In this document: in pieces, positions 54,590 to 63,981 of the stretch | Numbering within the stretch: the first letter of the stretch is position 1 | How the letters are laid out: the number at the start of each line of letters is the position of its first letter | Assembly (NCBI RefSeq): GCF_008312935.1 | Contig: NZ_VSZO01000005.1 | Coordinates: forward strand, 1 to 64,000 | Direction of reading: 5' to 3' | Source of the DNA: Roseiconus lacunae | GTDB taxonomy: Bacteria; Planctomycetota; Planctomycetia; Pirellulales; Pirellulaceae | DNA: 64,000 bases | Notes under the pieces: generated by a model | Told to the model about the DNA's origin: nothing | Database searches by the model: none | The model's input: only the letters and a program-made list of their open reading frames with translations | Made by a program: the position numbers and the translations under genes

Positions 54590-56839
54590 ATGAAAACAAT
54601 TGACTTGGTTTGCCTGACAACACTGGTGTCGGGGCTGTTCTTAACGCAGATCGAGACCGCGACTTCACAGGATTGGCCGTTTTGGCGAGGCCCATCCCAG
54701 AACAGCCATGCAGTTGCCGATGGACTGATCGATTCATTCAACCCAAAGGGTGGAAACGACAGTCACATCGTCTGGTTCAATCCGAACGTCGGCGGTATCT
54801 CGACGCCGATTGTGATGAACGGAATGCTGTTCACAATCGTTCGGCATGATGCCGGAAAAGCGACCGAGGCCGAAAAGGTCGTTGCCTTGGATGCCATCAC
54901 CGGAAAGGTCGTCTGGGAGAACATTTACAACGTCTTTTTGACAGATTTTCCTGCCGAACGGATTGGGTGGTCCAATGTGACCGGTGATCCGGAGACGAAC
55001 AAACTGTATGTACTTGGATCATGCAGTTTGATGCAGTGTCTTGACGCGGCGTCCGGGAAATCGCTCTGGGCTCGATCGCTGTCAGAAGAGTTTGGCATGC
55101 TTAGTACCTATGGCGGTCGTACGAACACGCCTGTTCTATTCGAAGACTTGGCCATCATTTCCGGAGTAACAACGGGCTGGGATTCCACCGCGCGACCCTG
55201 TCACCGTTTCTTTGCGTTCGACAAACACGATGGACGACTTGTTTGGCAAACAGATACCCGTCCTTTACCAGAGGATACGACCTACAGTACGCCGGTCATC
55301 ACGACCATCGCCGGCCAAACGGTGATGATTGCCGGAGCGGGCGACGGCGAACTGTACGCCATACAGCCACGCACAGGACGGGTCCTTTGGCATCACCCGA
55401 TATCGCGGCGTGGAATCAATACTTCGCCCACCGTTTCTAGCTCGGGAATCGTATTCGTCGGACACAGCGAAGAAAATCCACAAGGTACCGCCATGGGCGC
55501 CGTGGTCGCGATCGACACCGCACCAAGTGGGGCGGGCTCCCTTCCTCGCGAACGTTGGCGTGCCTTGGAAGTGATGGCCGGAAAGGCGTCGCCATTGTTG
55601 ATCGAAGACGAACTCCTGGGCTCGCGAATTTATGCGGTCGAAGACTCTGGCCGAATGCGCGTCCTGGATGCATTGACTGGGGAGGAAATTTGTCCCGCTC
55701 TAAAACTTGGCACCGCCATGCGCGGCACTCCACTTTATGCGGACAACAAACTTTACACCGCGTCGCTCGCTGGCATCGTTCATGTGTTGCAGCCTACCGA
55801 AGGCGGATTGGATGTCGTTTTCAAAACACGACTGCCGGGTGGCCAAGGTGTCAACGGATCGATGATTGCTGCCGGTGGTTGCGTGTTCTTGCCGACAACC
55901 GCCGGTATCTACTGTCTAGGCACTTCAGGTTTTCAACCGAAAGCGCCTCCTTCGCGGGACGCTGAGCGAGTGGCGTCCGTTCCGGCTTTCGATCTCGATA
56001 ACCGCACTGCGGTGTGTGATATGCTGCAGTTGGTACCCGCCGAAGCCATCGTTTCACCGGGACAGCAGATCGCGATTGAAGTTCGCGCATTCGATGAACT
56101 CGGTCATCAAGTCGATCTTCCCGTTGGCGTTCAATTCCAGGTCAATGGTCCTGGGACGATCGACTCCGAAGGTGTTTTGTCGGTCAACGCCGGTGCGATG
56201 CACGAAGCAATCACGGTTCTTGCGGTCACAGGCGATTCTGCACGCGGTGTTACAGGCAGCGCTCGATTTCGTGTTGTCCCACCGTTGCCATGGTCATTCA
56301 ATTTTTCAGACAACGAAGTTCCGGTCACTTGGGTCGGAGCACGCTACCGCCACGAAGCACGCAGCGTCGACGGCGAGGCGGTGATCGCAAAGCTATCGAC
56401 GATTCCCAAAGGAACTCGTAGTCAAGCATGGTTCGGTCCCACGGATCTATCAAATTACACCATCACCGCCGATGTGAAAGCAGTCGAAGGCACTGATAAA
56501 TTGCCCGACATCGGTCTCATTGGACAACGCTACGTCCTGGATTTAATGGGCGAATCACAGCAGCTGCAAGTACGCACCTGGGCAGCTCAACTGCGAATGG
56601 CCAAGAGCCAGCCGGTGTCTTGGAGGGCTGGTGTGTGGTACACGCTGAAACTGCAAGCCACGCTCACCGACGATGTAGCCGAAATTCGAGGAAAGGTTTG
56701 GCCGCGGCATGAGGCTGAGCCGGACGACTGGACGGTTGTCGCGAACGATGCGGCGCCGAACCACTCTGGTAGTCCGGGGCTATTTGGGAACGCAACCAAT
56801 TCGGAAGTCTTGATCGACAACGTGACGGTAACTCGCTGA
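54590..56839 (+). CDS. Secreted PQQ-type beta-propeller protein
   Basis: The 749-residue protein has a signal peptide (MKTIDLVCLTTLVSGLFLTQ, cleaved before QDWPFWRG). Residues ~35-450 form a BamB/PQQ-like propeller with blades such as VVALDAITGKVVWENIY, QCLDAASGKSLWARSL, FAFDKHDGRLVWQTD, YAIQPRTGRVLWHHP and RVLDALTGEEICPAL. A domain with AIVSPGQQIAIEVRAFDELG (Ig/BIG-like, ~480-570) and a C-terminal concanavalin-like part (~575-749, WFGPTDLSNYTITADV) follow. The PWPFWRGP-type N-terminus is frequent in planctomycetes. The stop overlaps the MFS gene's start by one base, so the two are translated together. Confidence 0.85.
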   Translation: MKTIDLVCLTTLVSGLFLTQIETATSQDWPFWRGPSQNSHAVADGLIDSFNPKGGNDSHIVWFNPNVGGISTPIVMNGMLFTIVRHDAGKATEAEKVVALDAITGKVVWENIYNVFLTDFPAERIGWSNVTGDPETNKLYVLGSCSLMQCLDAASGKSLWARSLSEEFGMLSTYGGRTNTPVLFEDLAIISGVTTGWDSTARPCHRFFAFDKHDGRLVWQTDTRPLPEDTTYSTPVITTIAGQTVMIAGAGDGELYAIQPRTGRVLWHHPISRRGINTSPTVSSSGIVFVGHSEENPQGTAMGAVVAIDTAPSGAGSLPRERWRALEVMAGKASPLLIEDELLGSRIYAVEDSGRMRVLDALTGEEICPALKLGTAMRGTPLYADNKLYTASLAGIVHVLQPTEGGLDVVFKTRLPGGQGVNGSMIAAGGCVFLPTTAGIYCLGTSGFQPKAPPSRDAERVASVPAFDLDNRTAVCDMLQLVPAEAIVSPGQQIAIEVRAFDELGHQVDLPVGVQFQVNGPGTIDSEGVLSVNAGAMHEAITVLAVTGDSARGVTGSARFRVVPPLPWSFNFSDNEVPVTWVGARYRHEARSVDGEAVIAKLSTIPKGTRSQAWFGPTDLSNYTITADVKAVEGTDKLPDIGLIGQRYVLDLMGESQQLQVRTWAAQLRMAKSQPVSWRAGVWYTLKLQATLTDDVAEIRGKVWPRHEAEPDDWTVVANDAAPNHSGSPGLFGNATNSEVLIDNVTVTR

Positions 56840-58191
56840 TGCTAAGTACACGAACGAAATGGATTGTCTGTTTCATCGCGGCGCTTGGCTTCGCGTTTGA
56901 TATTTACGAACTACTGATGCTGCCGCTGATCCTGCGACCGGCACTCGCTGAGCTTGGCGGAATTGTTCCCGGAACGCGAGAATTCGAAACGTGGCGTGCG
57001 TTGATGTTCTTTGTTCCTGCCATGGTCGGCGGGTTGTTTGGCTTAGCCGGCGGCTACCTAACTGACACGTTGGGGCGTCGCCGTGTGTTGACGTTCAGTA
57101 TCTTGCTTTACGCGTTTTCAGCGATGGCGTGCGGATTCGTCCAATCGCTACCGATGTTGTTGTTCTTTCGGTGCTTGGTTTTTGTTGGTGTTTGCGTGGA
57201 ATTCGTCGCGGCCGTGGCATGGCTGGCGGAGCTGTTCGCGAATCCACGGCAACGGGAGGCCGTACTGGGGTACACGCAAGCGTTCAGCAGTGTCGGTGGA
57301 TTACTGGTCACTGCGGCAAACCTGGTCGCAATTCGCTACGCCACGTCGTTTCCTGAAATCGCGGGCGGCCATGAAGCGTGGCGATACACCGTGATCTCTG
57401 GCGTGATCCCCGCGATTCCGTTGATCATTGTGCGGCCATTTCTGCCTGAGTCGCCGGAGTGGGCAGCCAAAAAGGCCGCCGGTACACTCGGACGCCCCAG
57501 CATCAGGGAATTGTTCTCACCCAGCTACCGGAGAACAACGGTCATCACGACGCTGATGTTTGCGTGCAGCTACGGAGCCGCATTTGGTGCGCTTCAACAA
57601 ACGCCCTCTATCGTTCCGGGGATTACGGAAGTCCAATCACTGACCGAAGATATGACGGTTCCCGTACGCAAAGCGACCGAACAAAAGATTGCCGCAACGG
57701 TCAACGGATATCAAGAAATCGGTGGACTCATCGGACGCTTCGCGTTCGCTACGCTCGCGATGGTTGTAGTCAGTCGACGATGGTTGCTGCGATCGTTTCA
57801 GTGGCCGGGACTGATACTCGTTCCCTGTGTTTATTGGTTCGCCGCTGACGAAAGTGTGGGGTGGTTGAAAGCGGGGATTTTCTTCGCCGGCCTTGTCACC
57901 GTTGCCCAATTCAGTTTCTGGGGCAACTATCTACCCCAAGCCTTTCCGTTGCATTTGCGCGGAACCGGAGAGAGTTTTGCCGCGAACATCGGAGGCAGAA
58001 TGATCGGAACTTCGTTCGCCGCTTTGACGGCGTGGCTGGTCACGATGTTGCCTTCGGGGAACGTCGCGTTTGCCGCCGGCATTGTTGCCGCATTCGCCTA
58101 TTTAGTCGGCAGTTTGCTCTCGTTTTGGCTCCCCGAACCGGACGTCACCACTCACGACGCACCGGAACCGTCAGAGGTCGCCGGTAATTGA
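56839..58191 (+). CDS. Major facilitator superfamily transporter
   Basis: A 450-residue, 12-helix transporter. The MFS motif between helices 2 and 3 is GGYLTDTLGRRRVL; helix 1 has GFAFDIYELLMLPLIL and helix 5 region VRPFLPESPEWAAKK, a sugar- or aromatic-acid-porter-like pattern. A larger loop with extra residues (VQSLTEDMTVPVRKATEQKI) lies after helix 7. The substrate is unknown. It begins at TGATG with the PQQ-propeller gene's stop, so the two probably work as a pair, perhaps uptake of a product handled by the exported propeller protein. Its 3' end overlaps the convergent HPP gene by 21 bp. Confidence 0.85.
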   Translation: MLSTRTKWIVCFIAALGFAFDIYELLMLPLILRPALAELGGIVPGTREFETWRALMFFVPAMVGGLFGLAGGYLTDTLGRRRVLTFSILLYAFSAMACGFVQSLPMLLFFRCLVFVGVCVEFVAAVAWLAELFANPRQREAVLGYTQAFSSVGGLLVTAANLVAIRYATSFPEIAGGHEAWRYTVISGVIPAIPLIIVRPFLPESPEWAAKKAAGTLGRPSIRELFSPSYRRTTVITTLMFACSYGAAFGALQQTPSIVPGITEVQSLTEDMTVPVRKATEQKIAATVNGYQEIGGLIGRFAFATLAMVVVSRRWLLRSFQWPGLILVPCVYWFAADESVGWLKAGIFFAGLVTVAQFSFWGNYLPQAFPLHLRGTGESFAANIGGRMIGTSFAALTAWLVTMLPSGNVAFAAGIVAAFAYLVGSLLSFWLPEPDVTTHDAPEPSEVAGN

Positions 58192-59004
58192 GTCCTGACC
58201 CCTTTTTGGCGAGCGACGCCGTTTGGGAATCGATCGTTGATCCTCGTCCCGTTGATTCCAACGCGCGGTCGAATTGCGACGAAGTCCCCCGATCCTCGAA
58301 TGGTCTGGGGCTTGATTCATATGCGTCGTAATCGCCTCGCTCAAGTAAACGAGGTCTTCTTTACTGACATCGACAAATGCATCAAGCGATCCCATGGCTT
58401 CTAAAATGGTCTGATGCAATTCCTCGGATTCACCTGATTTCGCTAAACGATCGACTTTCTTATGACGCAGCAAAAACGCAGGGTAACGTCGCCAGCGAAA
58501 CGGGTAATTGATCGCGACGGCGAGGGCCAGCATCGCAATTGCATTAAACAACACGGGACACAGGACAAAACCGTAACCCAGTTCATGCACCGCCGGCCCG
58601 CCCATCACCGCCGTGAACGCTGTCGCTCCGCCGGGAGGGTGAATGCACTTCAATTGATACATCACGCCAATGGCTAGGCCGACGGCGACCGCGGTCGCGA
58701 GTGTTTGATCCGCAATGTATTTTGCGCAGGTCACACCGATGATAGCCGACAAAGTATGGCCGCCAAGCAGTGGCCACGGTTGGGACAGAGGCCCATGAGA
58801 AACGGCGTACAGAAGCACCGCGGAGGCTCCCATCGAAGCGATCACGCCGGCGGCGGCGGCTTGCGGGAGACTTTGTTGAGTGATAAGGAAAACTGAGGCA
58901 ATCGCCACAGCGGATCCCACGGCCGCAACCACGCGTTCGGCCCAACTTACCTGGATCAGTTCAACCCCAAGCCATTTCTTGAATCGATTCAATGTCCCAA
59001 TCAT
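58171..59004 (-). CDS. HPP-family membrane protein
   Basis: The 277-residue product has four close hydrophobic spans in the first 175 residues and the family's namesake motif in YQLKCIHPPGGATAFTAVMG. Other HPP features are ASMGASAVLLYAVSHGPLSQ and GGHTLSAIIGVTCAKYI. HPP proteins have been linked to nitrite transport in chloroplasts and cyanobacteria; the substrate here is unknown. The ~100-residue C-terminal tail is polar and includes LHQTILEAMGSLDAFVDVSK, then a basic end. The gene overlaps the convergent MFS gene's end. Confidence 0.85.
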   Translation of the reverse strand: MIGTLNRFKKWLGVELIQVSWAERVVAAVGSAVAIASVFLITQQSLPQAAAAGVIASMGASAVLLYAVSHGPLSQPWPLLGGHTLSAIIGVTCAKYIADQTLATAVAVGLAIGVMYQLKCIHPPGGATAFTAVMGGPAVHELGYGFVLCPVLFNAIAMLALAVAINYPFRWRRYPAFLLRHKKVDRLAKSGESEELHQTILEAMGSLDAFVDVSKEDLVYLSEAITTHMNQAPDHSRIGGLRRNSTARWNQRDEDQRSIPKRRRSPKRGQDSITGDL

Positions 59005-59276
59005 CCGTCAACGCATTCCGATCGTAATCACGCAGGAACGTGTCCGCTCACGATCTCATCACGCGTCAATCGAATTGACACCTTAGTGGATCACATCATC
59101 GCGTCAATGGTGCCATTGTTTCCTGTCGATCGACGACGCGTTCCGGTTGCGTGGGCACGACGGAAAATAATTCTTGTTGAAACGCTTACCTGCTGTGCAT
59201 TCTGCCATCGTCAAATCCACTGCCATTGTCGGCTGGCGATTGATGGCAAATGCTTCGACCAACTTAATTCTTCAAG

Positions 59277-59376
59277 TCCGGCTCATCAGCCGACGAGCAC
59301 TGGTCCCGGTGATTGCACCAGAACCGTGGCTAACGTCATTCGGTAAATTCTGATTTCGGATTTTGGCGAAGCGCGA
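59277..59376 (-). repeat. REP-like intergenic element, full copy
   Basis: Minus strand: CGCTTCGCCAAAATCCGAAA, TTAGCCACGGTTCTGGTGCA, ATCACCGGGACCAGTGCTCG and TCGGCTGATGAGCCGGA. It occupies the gap between the HPP and CBS genes. Confidence 0.7.
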
Positions 59377-59387
59377 CCGTGGCCGCC

Positions 59388-60221
59388 TTAACATTCTGGG
59401 GCACCGTCTGGAAATGGCTGCAGTGAATTCATCAAAACATAGTCAGGAGAAATCTCAAGCAAGCGATCGAGCGTTTCCGAAAGACGCAGCACGGCGTCCC
59501 AATTGGTCGCCGCGTAGGGCTGAGCGTGTGCCAGATTGTTTCGTAGGCTTTCGAGGTCTTTGATGACGCCACGGATTTGATTTTTGGAGCGGTCCCAAAA
59601 ACGTTTCCGCAGTTCGTCTGACTTTGCAAAAACTTGCCCTTTGTCTGACAACTGTAAGCAATCGATCAGCCGCACTGTTTCGTTTCGCCGAGCTCGCTCT
59701 GCTTGAAGTTGCTTTGCCTTATCCGCTCGAGCTTCGGACATTTCGCAAACCCACGAATCATTCGGATAGGTCTGATCGATCACGCGCGTCAAACTCATCT
59801 CGAATAGCGTGATCATTCCGAAGAGCCACATGCGCATCGGCGGCTTTTCCAAATCATGTCTTTCGATGATGCCGACGGGCTGGCCTAACGTTGCGACGAA
59901 CACAAATGAATGTTGGTTTAAAAGTGTGACGACCTCTTGGACCGGCGTCGTCGTGGCAACGACGGCGGCTTCGGCGATCGGGTGCATCTGCTGAGCAATG
60001 GGACGGTCATCGAGACGCCCCTGATGCAGAAAACCCGCGAGGATCCCATCAACACGAATTCCCAGAACGGTCAGTGGGCGATTGACTAAGAACTCGCGGA
60101 CATCATCCACGATGCTCGTCGCGTCGAAGGATGCCAAAGGTTCGGCAAGGTCACGTGCGACGATGCTTTCACGAAATACACGACGTAAACCATGAGCACT
60201 CGCAGGGATCGGATCGGTCAT
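59388..60221 (-). CDS. CBS-domain protein with HEPN-like C-terminal domain
   Basis: The 277-residue product has two CBS repeats (~15-75 and ~80-130): VREFLVNRPLTVLGIRVDGI and VVTLLNQHSFVFVATLGQPV, ending in IIERHDLEKPP. After a hydrophobic helix (MRMWLFGMITLFEMSLTRVI) comes an all-helical region with QLSDKGQVFAKSDELRKRFW, IRGVIKDLESLRNNLAHAQP and LRLSETLDRLLE. R-N-N-L-A-H matches the R-x4-H motif of HEPN domains, many of which are RNases, others only structural. The CBS pair probably senses an adenine nucleotide. The gene is divergent from the P-type ATPase with a ~260-bp gap. Confidence 0.7.
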   Translation of the reverse strand: MTDPIPASAHGLRRVFRESIVARDLAEPLASFDATSIVDDVREFLVNRPLTVLGIRVDGILAGFLHQGRLDDRPIAQQMHPIAEAAVVATTTPVQEVVTLLNQHSFVFVATLGQPVGIIERHDLEKPPMRMWLFGMITLFEMSLTRVIDQTYPNDSWVCEMSEARADKAKQLQAERARRNETVRLIDCLQLSDKGQVFAKSDELRKRFWDRSKNQIRGVIKDLESLRNNLAHAQPYAATNWDAVLRLSETLDRLLEISPDYVLMNSLQPFPDGAPEC

Positions 60222-60481
60222 CTCAGTCTCTTGATTCCACTACCTCGCAGACGCAACACGTTTCACGCCACGTCCCATTCTTTCGCTTCACAATTTTGAA
60301 CGCGTGAATGGTAACGCAATTGGCCGATCGCCGCGGCCAGGGGAAAGCAAAATTACGTTAGCCCGGCGTTACGTGCGATTCCCTTGTTCCTCCCAAGGTG
60401 AGCCGGTCGTCACAGGAAATCTCAAACGCAGGGATGCTACGGAGCTGGTAAAATCGATACTTCAACGAAGGTAACCAGCAA

Positions 60482-63226
60482 GTGACAAGAACCACCATGC
60501 CCAAGCCTCAAACTGAAATTTGGCACGATCACTGTTCTGATGACGTTGCCACGCGTTTAGAAACAAACGCTCAGAGTGGACTATCGCTGCTCGAAGTCCC
60601 GCGACGTCTCGACAAGCATGGTCCGAATCAGTTGACTCAGCGGGCCGGTGAGACACGGATGCAGATTCTGTTGCGGCAGTTTCAACAGCCTTTGGTTTAT
60701 ATCCTTTTGGCTGCCGTCGTTTTGACGCTGGTCTTACGCGAGTGGGCCGACGCGGCAGTCATTCTGGCGGTGGTACTCGTCAACGCCTGGATCGGATTCA
60801 TGCAAGAAGCAAAAGCGTTGCAAGCGATCGATGCGCTTAGTCGGATCATGAACAACGAGGCGACGGTGATTCGTGGCGGTGAAACGGCTCAGATTTCGGC
60901 AACGGAATTGGTGCCGGGTGATTTGGTACTGTTGCAATCCGGAGATCGGGTCCCCGCGGACTTGCGTCTGGTGCGCGAGAAAGATTTGCAAATTGACGAA
61001 TCGGCACTGACTGGCGAATCGGTGTCGGTCGAAAAGGAAACGGCGGCACTGCCAGCGGGGACCGTCCTGGCCGAACGTAATAACATGGCTTTCTCCACAA
61101 CGTTGGTTACCTATGGGACGGGGGCAGGGATCGTCGTCGCAACGGGGGATCGCACCGAAATCGGCCAAATCAACGAGTTGATCGCATCGGCCGAAGTGCT
61201 GGAAACGCCACTTGTTCGGCGGATCAACGAATTAAGCCATCTGTTGCTGAAAGTCATTCTGGTACTCGCGGCGCTTGTCGCGATAGCGATCATGTTGCGT
61301 GGGGCGCCACCGGTCGAGGTGTTGCTGGCCGCCGTCGCTCTGGCGGTCGGAGCGATTCCTGAGGGGCTCCCGGCGGTTGTGACCGCGACGCTCGCCCTGG
61401 GTGTTTCTCGTTTGGCGCAGCGCCGTGCGATCGTTCGCAAGTTGCCGGCCGTCGAAACGCTCGGTAGTACTACCGTCGTTTGCTCCGACAAGACCGGCAC
61501 GCTAACACAAAATCAAATGACGGTGCGCTCGATCTTGGCCGGTGGCAATCTCTACTCGGTTTCGGGGAGTGGCTATGCTCCCGAGGGTGGCTTCCACCGC
61601 GTCAATGATTCAGACACACTGATTGATTCCGGCGATCAGTCGGTCGAAGCTTCCGCAGACGATACCCTGATGGAAACCCTTCGTGCCGGTCTCCTCTGCA
61701 ATGACGCCCGCTTGGTCAAAGATGATGAGGGTAACTGGCTGGTCGAAGGCGATCCGACCGAAGCGGCGTTGCTCGTATCATCGGCCAAGGCGGGGTTTAT
61801 TCGAAAAGACGAAAAGCACCGCTTTCCGCGTCTCGATGCCGTGCCGTTTGAATCACAGCATCAGTACATGGCAACTTTGCATCGCGGGGCAGATGGTAGC
61901 CGTGTTTACATGAAAGGCTCTGTGGAACGCCTATTGCCGCGTTGTGTCTGTGACGCGAACGGTTCACCGCTTGATCCGCAATTGATCGAACGGCAGGTCG
62001 CAGCGTTTGCCGAAAAGGGACAGCGAGTTCTCGCGCTCGCCACCAAGAGGATGCCGGCAGAACAAAAAACACTTGATCATCACGACTTGCAGGGTGAGTT
62101 GAGTTTTTTAGGGCTGCAAGCGATGATCGATCCACCACGTCCCGAAGCGATCACTGCGGTAGCGGCATGCCACCAAGCCGGAATTAAGGTCAAGATGATC
62201 ACCGGTGATCACGTCGTGACAGCCACGGCGATCGCTACACAATTGGGTTTGGACGGGGTACGGGATGAGGCTTCGGGGGCGCTCGTCGGGTTGACCGGGG
62301 CTGAACTTGAAGTGATGACGGACCGGCAGTTGATCGAATCGGCTGAAGCGACGGCGGTCTTTGCTCGTGTATCTCCGGCCCAAAAGTTACGACTGGTCGA
62401 AGCACTGCAAAGCCGCGGGCATGTCGCCGCGATGACTGGTGACGGAGTCAATGACGCACCGGCGCTTCGTCAAGCCAATATCGGTGTCGCGATGGGAATT
62501 ACGGGAACCGAGGTCACCAAGGATGCCGCTGATATGGTTCTCACCGACGATAACTTTGCTTCGATCGAAGCCGCGGTCGAAGAAGGTCGAGGCATCTACG
62601 ATAACTTGATTAAATTCATCGCCTGGACATTGCCCACTAATCTTGGCGAAGCGGGCATCATTCTTGTCGCCGCGTTCCTCGGGTTTCAATTGCCCATCAC
62701 GCCACTGCAAATTCTATGGATCAACATGTCGACGGCAGTTCTGTTGGGGGCCACGTTGGCGTTTGAGCCCAAAGAGCCGGACATTATGAACCGACCGCCT
62801 CGTGACAAAAATGAAGCGATCCTCACGAAACCTTTGATGTGGAGAACGCTCTGGGTAGGCAGCCTGCTCGTGATTGCGACGTACTTTGTTTTTGCGTTCA
62901 AAAAATCACTTGGAGTCGACATGGATTCGGCTCGTACGGCGGCAGTGAACGTGATCGTCCTTGGCCAAGCATTCTACCTGCTCAATTGCCGCTCGCTTCG
63001 GCATTCGATGTTTCATGTCGGCCTATTGAGCAACCTTTGGTTGTGGGGAGGCGTCGTGGCAATGATCGGTCTACAGTTGATGTTCACCTACCTTCCTGTG
63101 ATGAATCAGCTCTTTGGATCGGCACCGACGACATGGCGTCCATGGGTTCTTGCGATCGCCGCCGGATTACTTCTTTACGTATTGGCCGAAGTCGACAAAT
63201 GGCGACAACGTTCCTTCGTTGCTTAG
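60482..63226 (+). CDS. P-type cation-transporting ATPase (P2, Ca2+ pump-like)
   Basis: The 914-residue protein (GTG 60482, or ATG 60497) has the cation-ATPase N-terminal domain (DDVATRLETNAQSGLSLLEV), helices M1-M2, the actuator TGES loop (DESALTGESVSVEKE), M4 with AIPEGLPAVVTATLALG, the phosphorylation motif VCSDKTGTLTQNQMTV, the nucleotide-binding FESQHQYMATLHRG and MKGSVERLL, the hinge TGDGVNDAPALRQANIGVAM and a C-terminal membrane part. P-E-G-L-P in M4 is that of Ca2+/Mn2+-type P2A pumps. It probably exports Ca2+ from the cytoplasm. The divergent CBS-HEPN gene may sense the energy state but no link is shown. Confidence 0.92.
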   Translation: MTRTTMPKPQTEIWHDHCSDDVATRLETNAQSGLSLLEVPRRLDKHGPNQLTQRAGETRMQILLRQFQQPLVYILLAAVVLTLVLREWADAAVILAVVLVNAWIGFMQEAKALQAIDALSRIMNNEATVIRGGETAQISATELVPGDLVLLQSGDRVPADLRLVREKDLQIDESALTGESVSVEKETAALPAGTVLAERNNMAFSTTLVTYGTGAGIVVATGDRTEIGQINELIASAEVLETPLVRRINELSHLLLKVILVLAALVAIAIMLRGAPPVEVLLAAVALAVGAIPEGLPAVVTATLALGVSRLAQRRAIVRKLPAVETLGSTTVVCSDKTGTLTQNQMTVRSILAGGNLYSVSGSGYAPEGGFHRVNDSDTLIDSGDQSVEASADDTLMETLRAGLLCNDARLVKDDEGNWLVEGDPTEAALLVSSAKAGFIRKDEKHRFPRLDAVPFESQHQYMATLHRGADGSRVYMKGSVERLLPRCVCDANGSPLDPQLIERQVAAFAEKGQRVLALATKRMPAEQKTLDHHDLQGELSFLGLQAMIDPPRPEAITAVAACHQAGIKVKMITGDHVVTATAIATQLGLDGVRDEASGALVGLTGAELEVMTDRQLIESAEATAVFARVSPAQKLRLVEALQSRGHVAAMTGDGVNDAPALRQANIGVAMGITGTEVTKDAADMVLTDDNFASIEAAVEEGRGIYDNLIKFIAWTLPTNLGEAGIILVAAFLGFQLPITPLQILWINMSTAVLLGATLAFEPKEPDIMNRPPRDKNEAILTKPLMWRTLWVGSLLVIATYFVFAFKKSLGVDMDSARTAAVNVIVLGQAFYLLNCRSLRHSMFHVGLLSNLWLWGGVVAMIGLQLMFTYLPVMNQLFGSAPTTWRPWVLAIAAGLLLYVLAEVDKWRQRSFVA

Positions 63227-63264
63227 CCAACAAGAATGGACCTAAACGGGTTGATTGAACAGCC

Positions 63265-63365
63265 TCGTGCTTCGTCAAACTTTGGAATGCGGATAGCCGT
63301 ATCGCGTTGGCCACGGTTTCGGTGTAATCACCGGGGCTAACGCTCGTTGGCGGATGAGTCGAACC
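63265..63365 (+). repeat. REP-like intergenic element, full copy
   Basis: TCGTGCTTCGTCAAACTTTG, GGATAGCCGTAT, GGCCACGGTTTCGGTGTAAT and CACCGGGGCTAACGCTCGTT. It lies in the 63227-63537 gap, which has no gene. Confidence 0.7.
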
Positions 63366-63537
63366 CGAACCTAGGGTCTAGAGGGAGCACTCGATCAAAC
63401 GGTCTAGTCTCGAGCGGGGATTGTGAACTGCGTAGATGATACGGACGTTTAATCGACCGGAGTTCGAATAGAAACTTGATCGTCGTCCAACAGTCAGCGC
63501 CGACGACACGCAACAACACGCAAGAATGGTTCGCCGT

Positions 63538-63981
63538 TCAGCTGCCTTGGGATGATTCATCTCGCATCGTCCGCTGCACCACCGAAAACAACATCGCTGT
63601 GCTCCATCCAAAGATCAGCATTCCCAACGCAGCCTGGATCGCGCCTAACATGCGCCAGGGGGAATTTAAGACGATGTCGCCGTATCCGAGTGTTGTGAAT
63701 GTGACGGTCGAAAAATAGATCGCTTCCTCGACCGAGTTCAATTGCGGAATTCCCGGTAACATCCAGTAAGCGGCAGCCCACGAGACCACTTCGGTCAAAT
63801 GTAGCGTTAACAAAAGTAAGACCGTATGGATGAGTACTCGCAGGCGAACACGGAAATGGCTCTGGTCGTTGGTACGGATCGCGTACTGACGAAGCCGACC
63901 GACCCACCAGGTCGTCCCTATCGCGTGGATACACACCGTAAGTGTGGAAAGAATTAGACCGGCAAGGATTGCAATGACCAT
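63538..63981 (-). CDS. Two-helix K+ channel family protein
   Basis: The 147-residue product begins MVIAILAGLILSTLTVCIHA, has a second hydrophobic part (VLIHTVLLLLTLHLTEVVSW) and then the pore: SVEEAIYFSTVTFTTLGYGD, with T-L-G-Y-G-D as selectivity filter, followed by the inner helix (GAIQAALGMLIFGWSTAMLF). This is the Ion_trans_2 arrangement with an extra N-terminal helix and no cytoplasmic RCK domain. It probably conducts K+; the L in place of V in the filter is tolerated in the family. It is complete within the window. Confidence 0.85.
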   Translation of the reverse strand: MVIAILAGLILSTLTVCIHAIGTTWWVGRLRQYAIRTNDQSHFRVRLRVLIHTVLLLLTLHLTEVVSWAAAYWMLPGIPQLNSVEEAIYFSTVTFTTLGYGDIVLNSPWRMLGAIQAALGMLIFGWSTAMLFSVVQRTMRDESSQGS

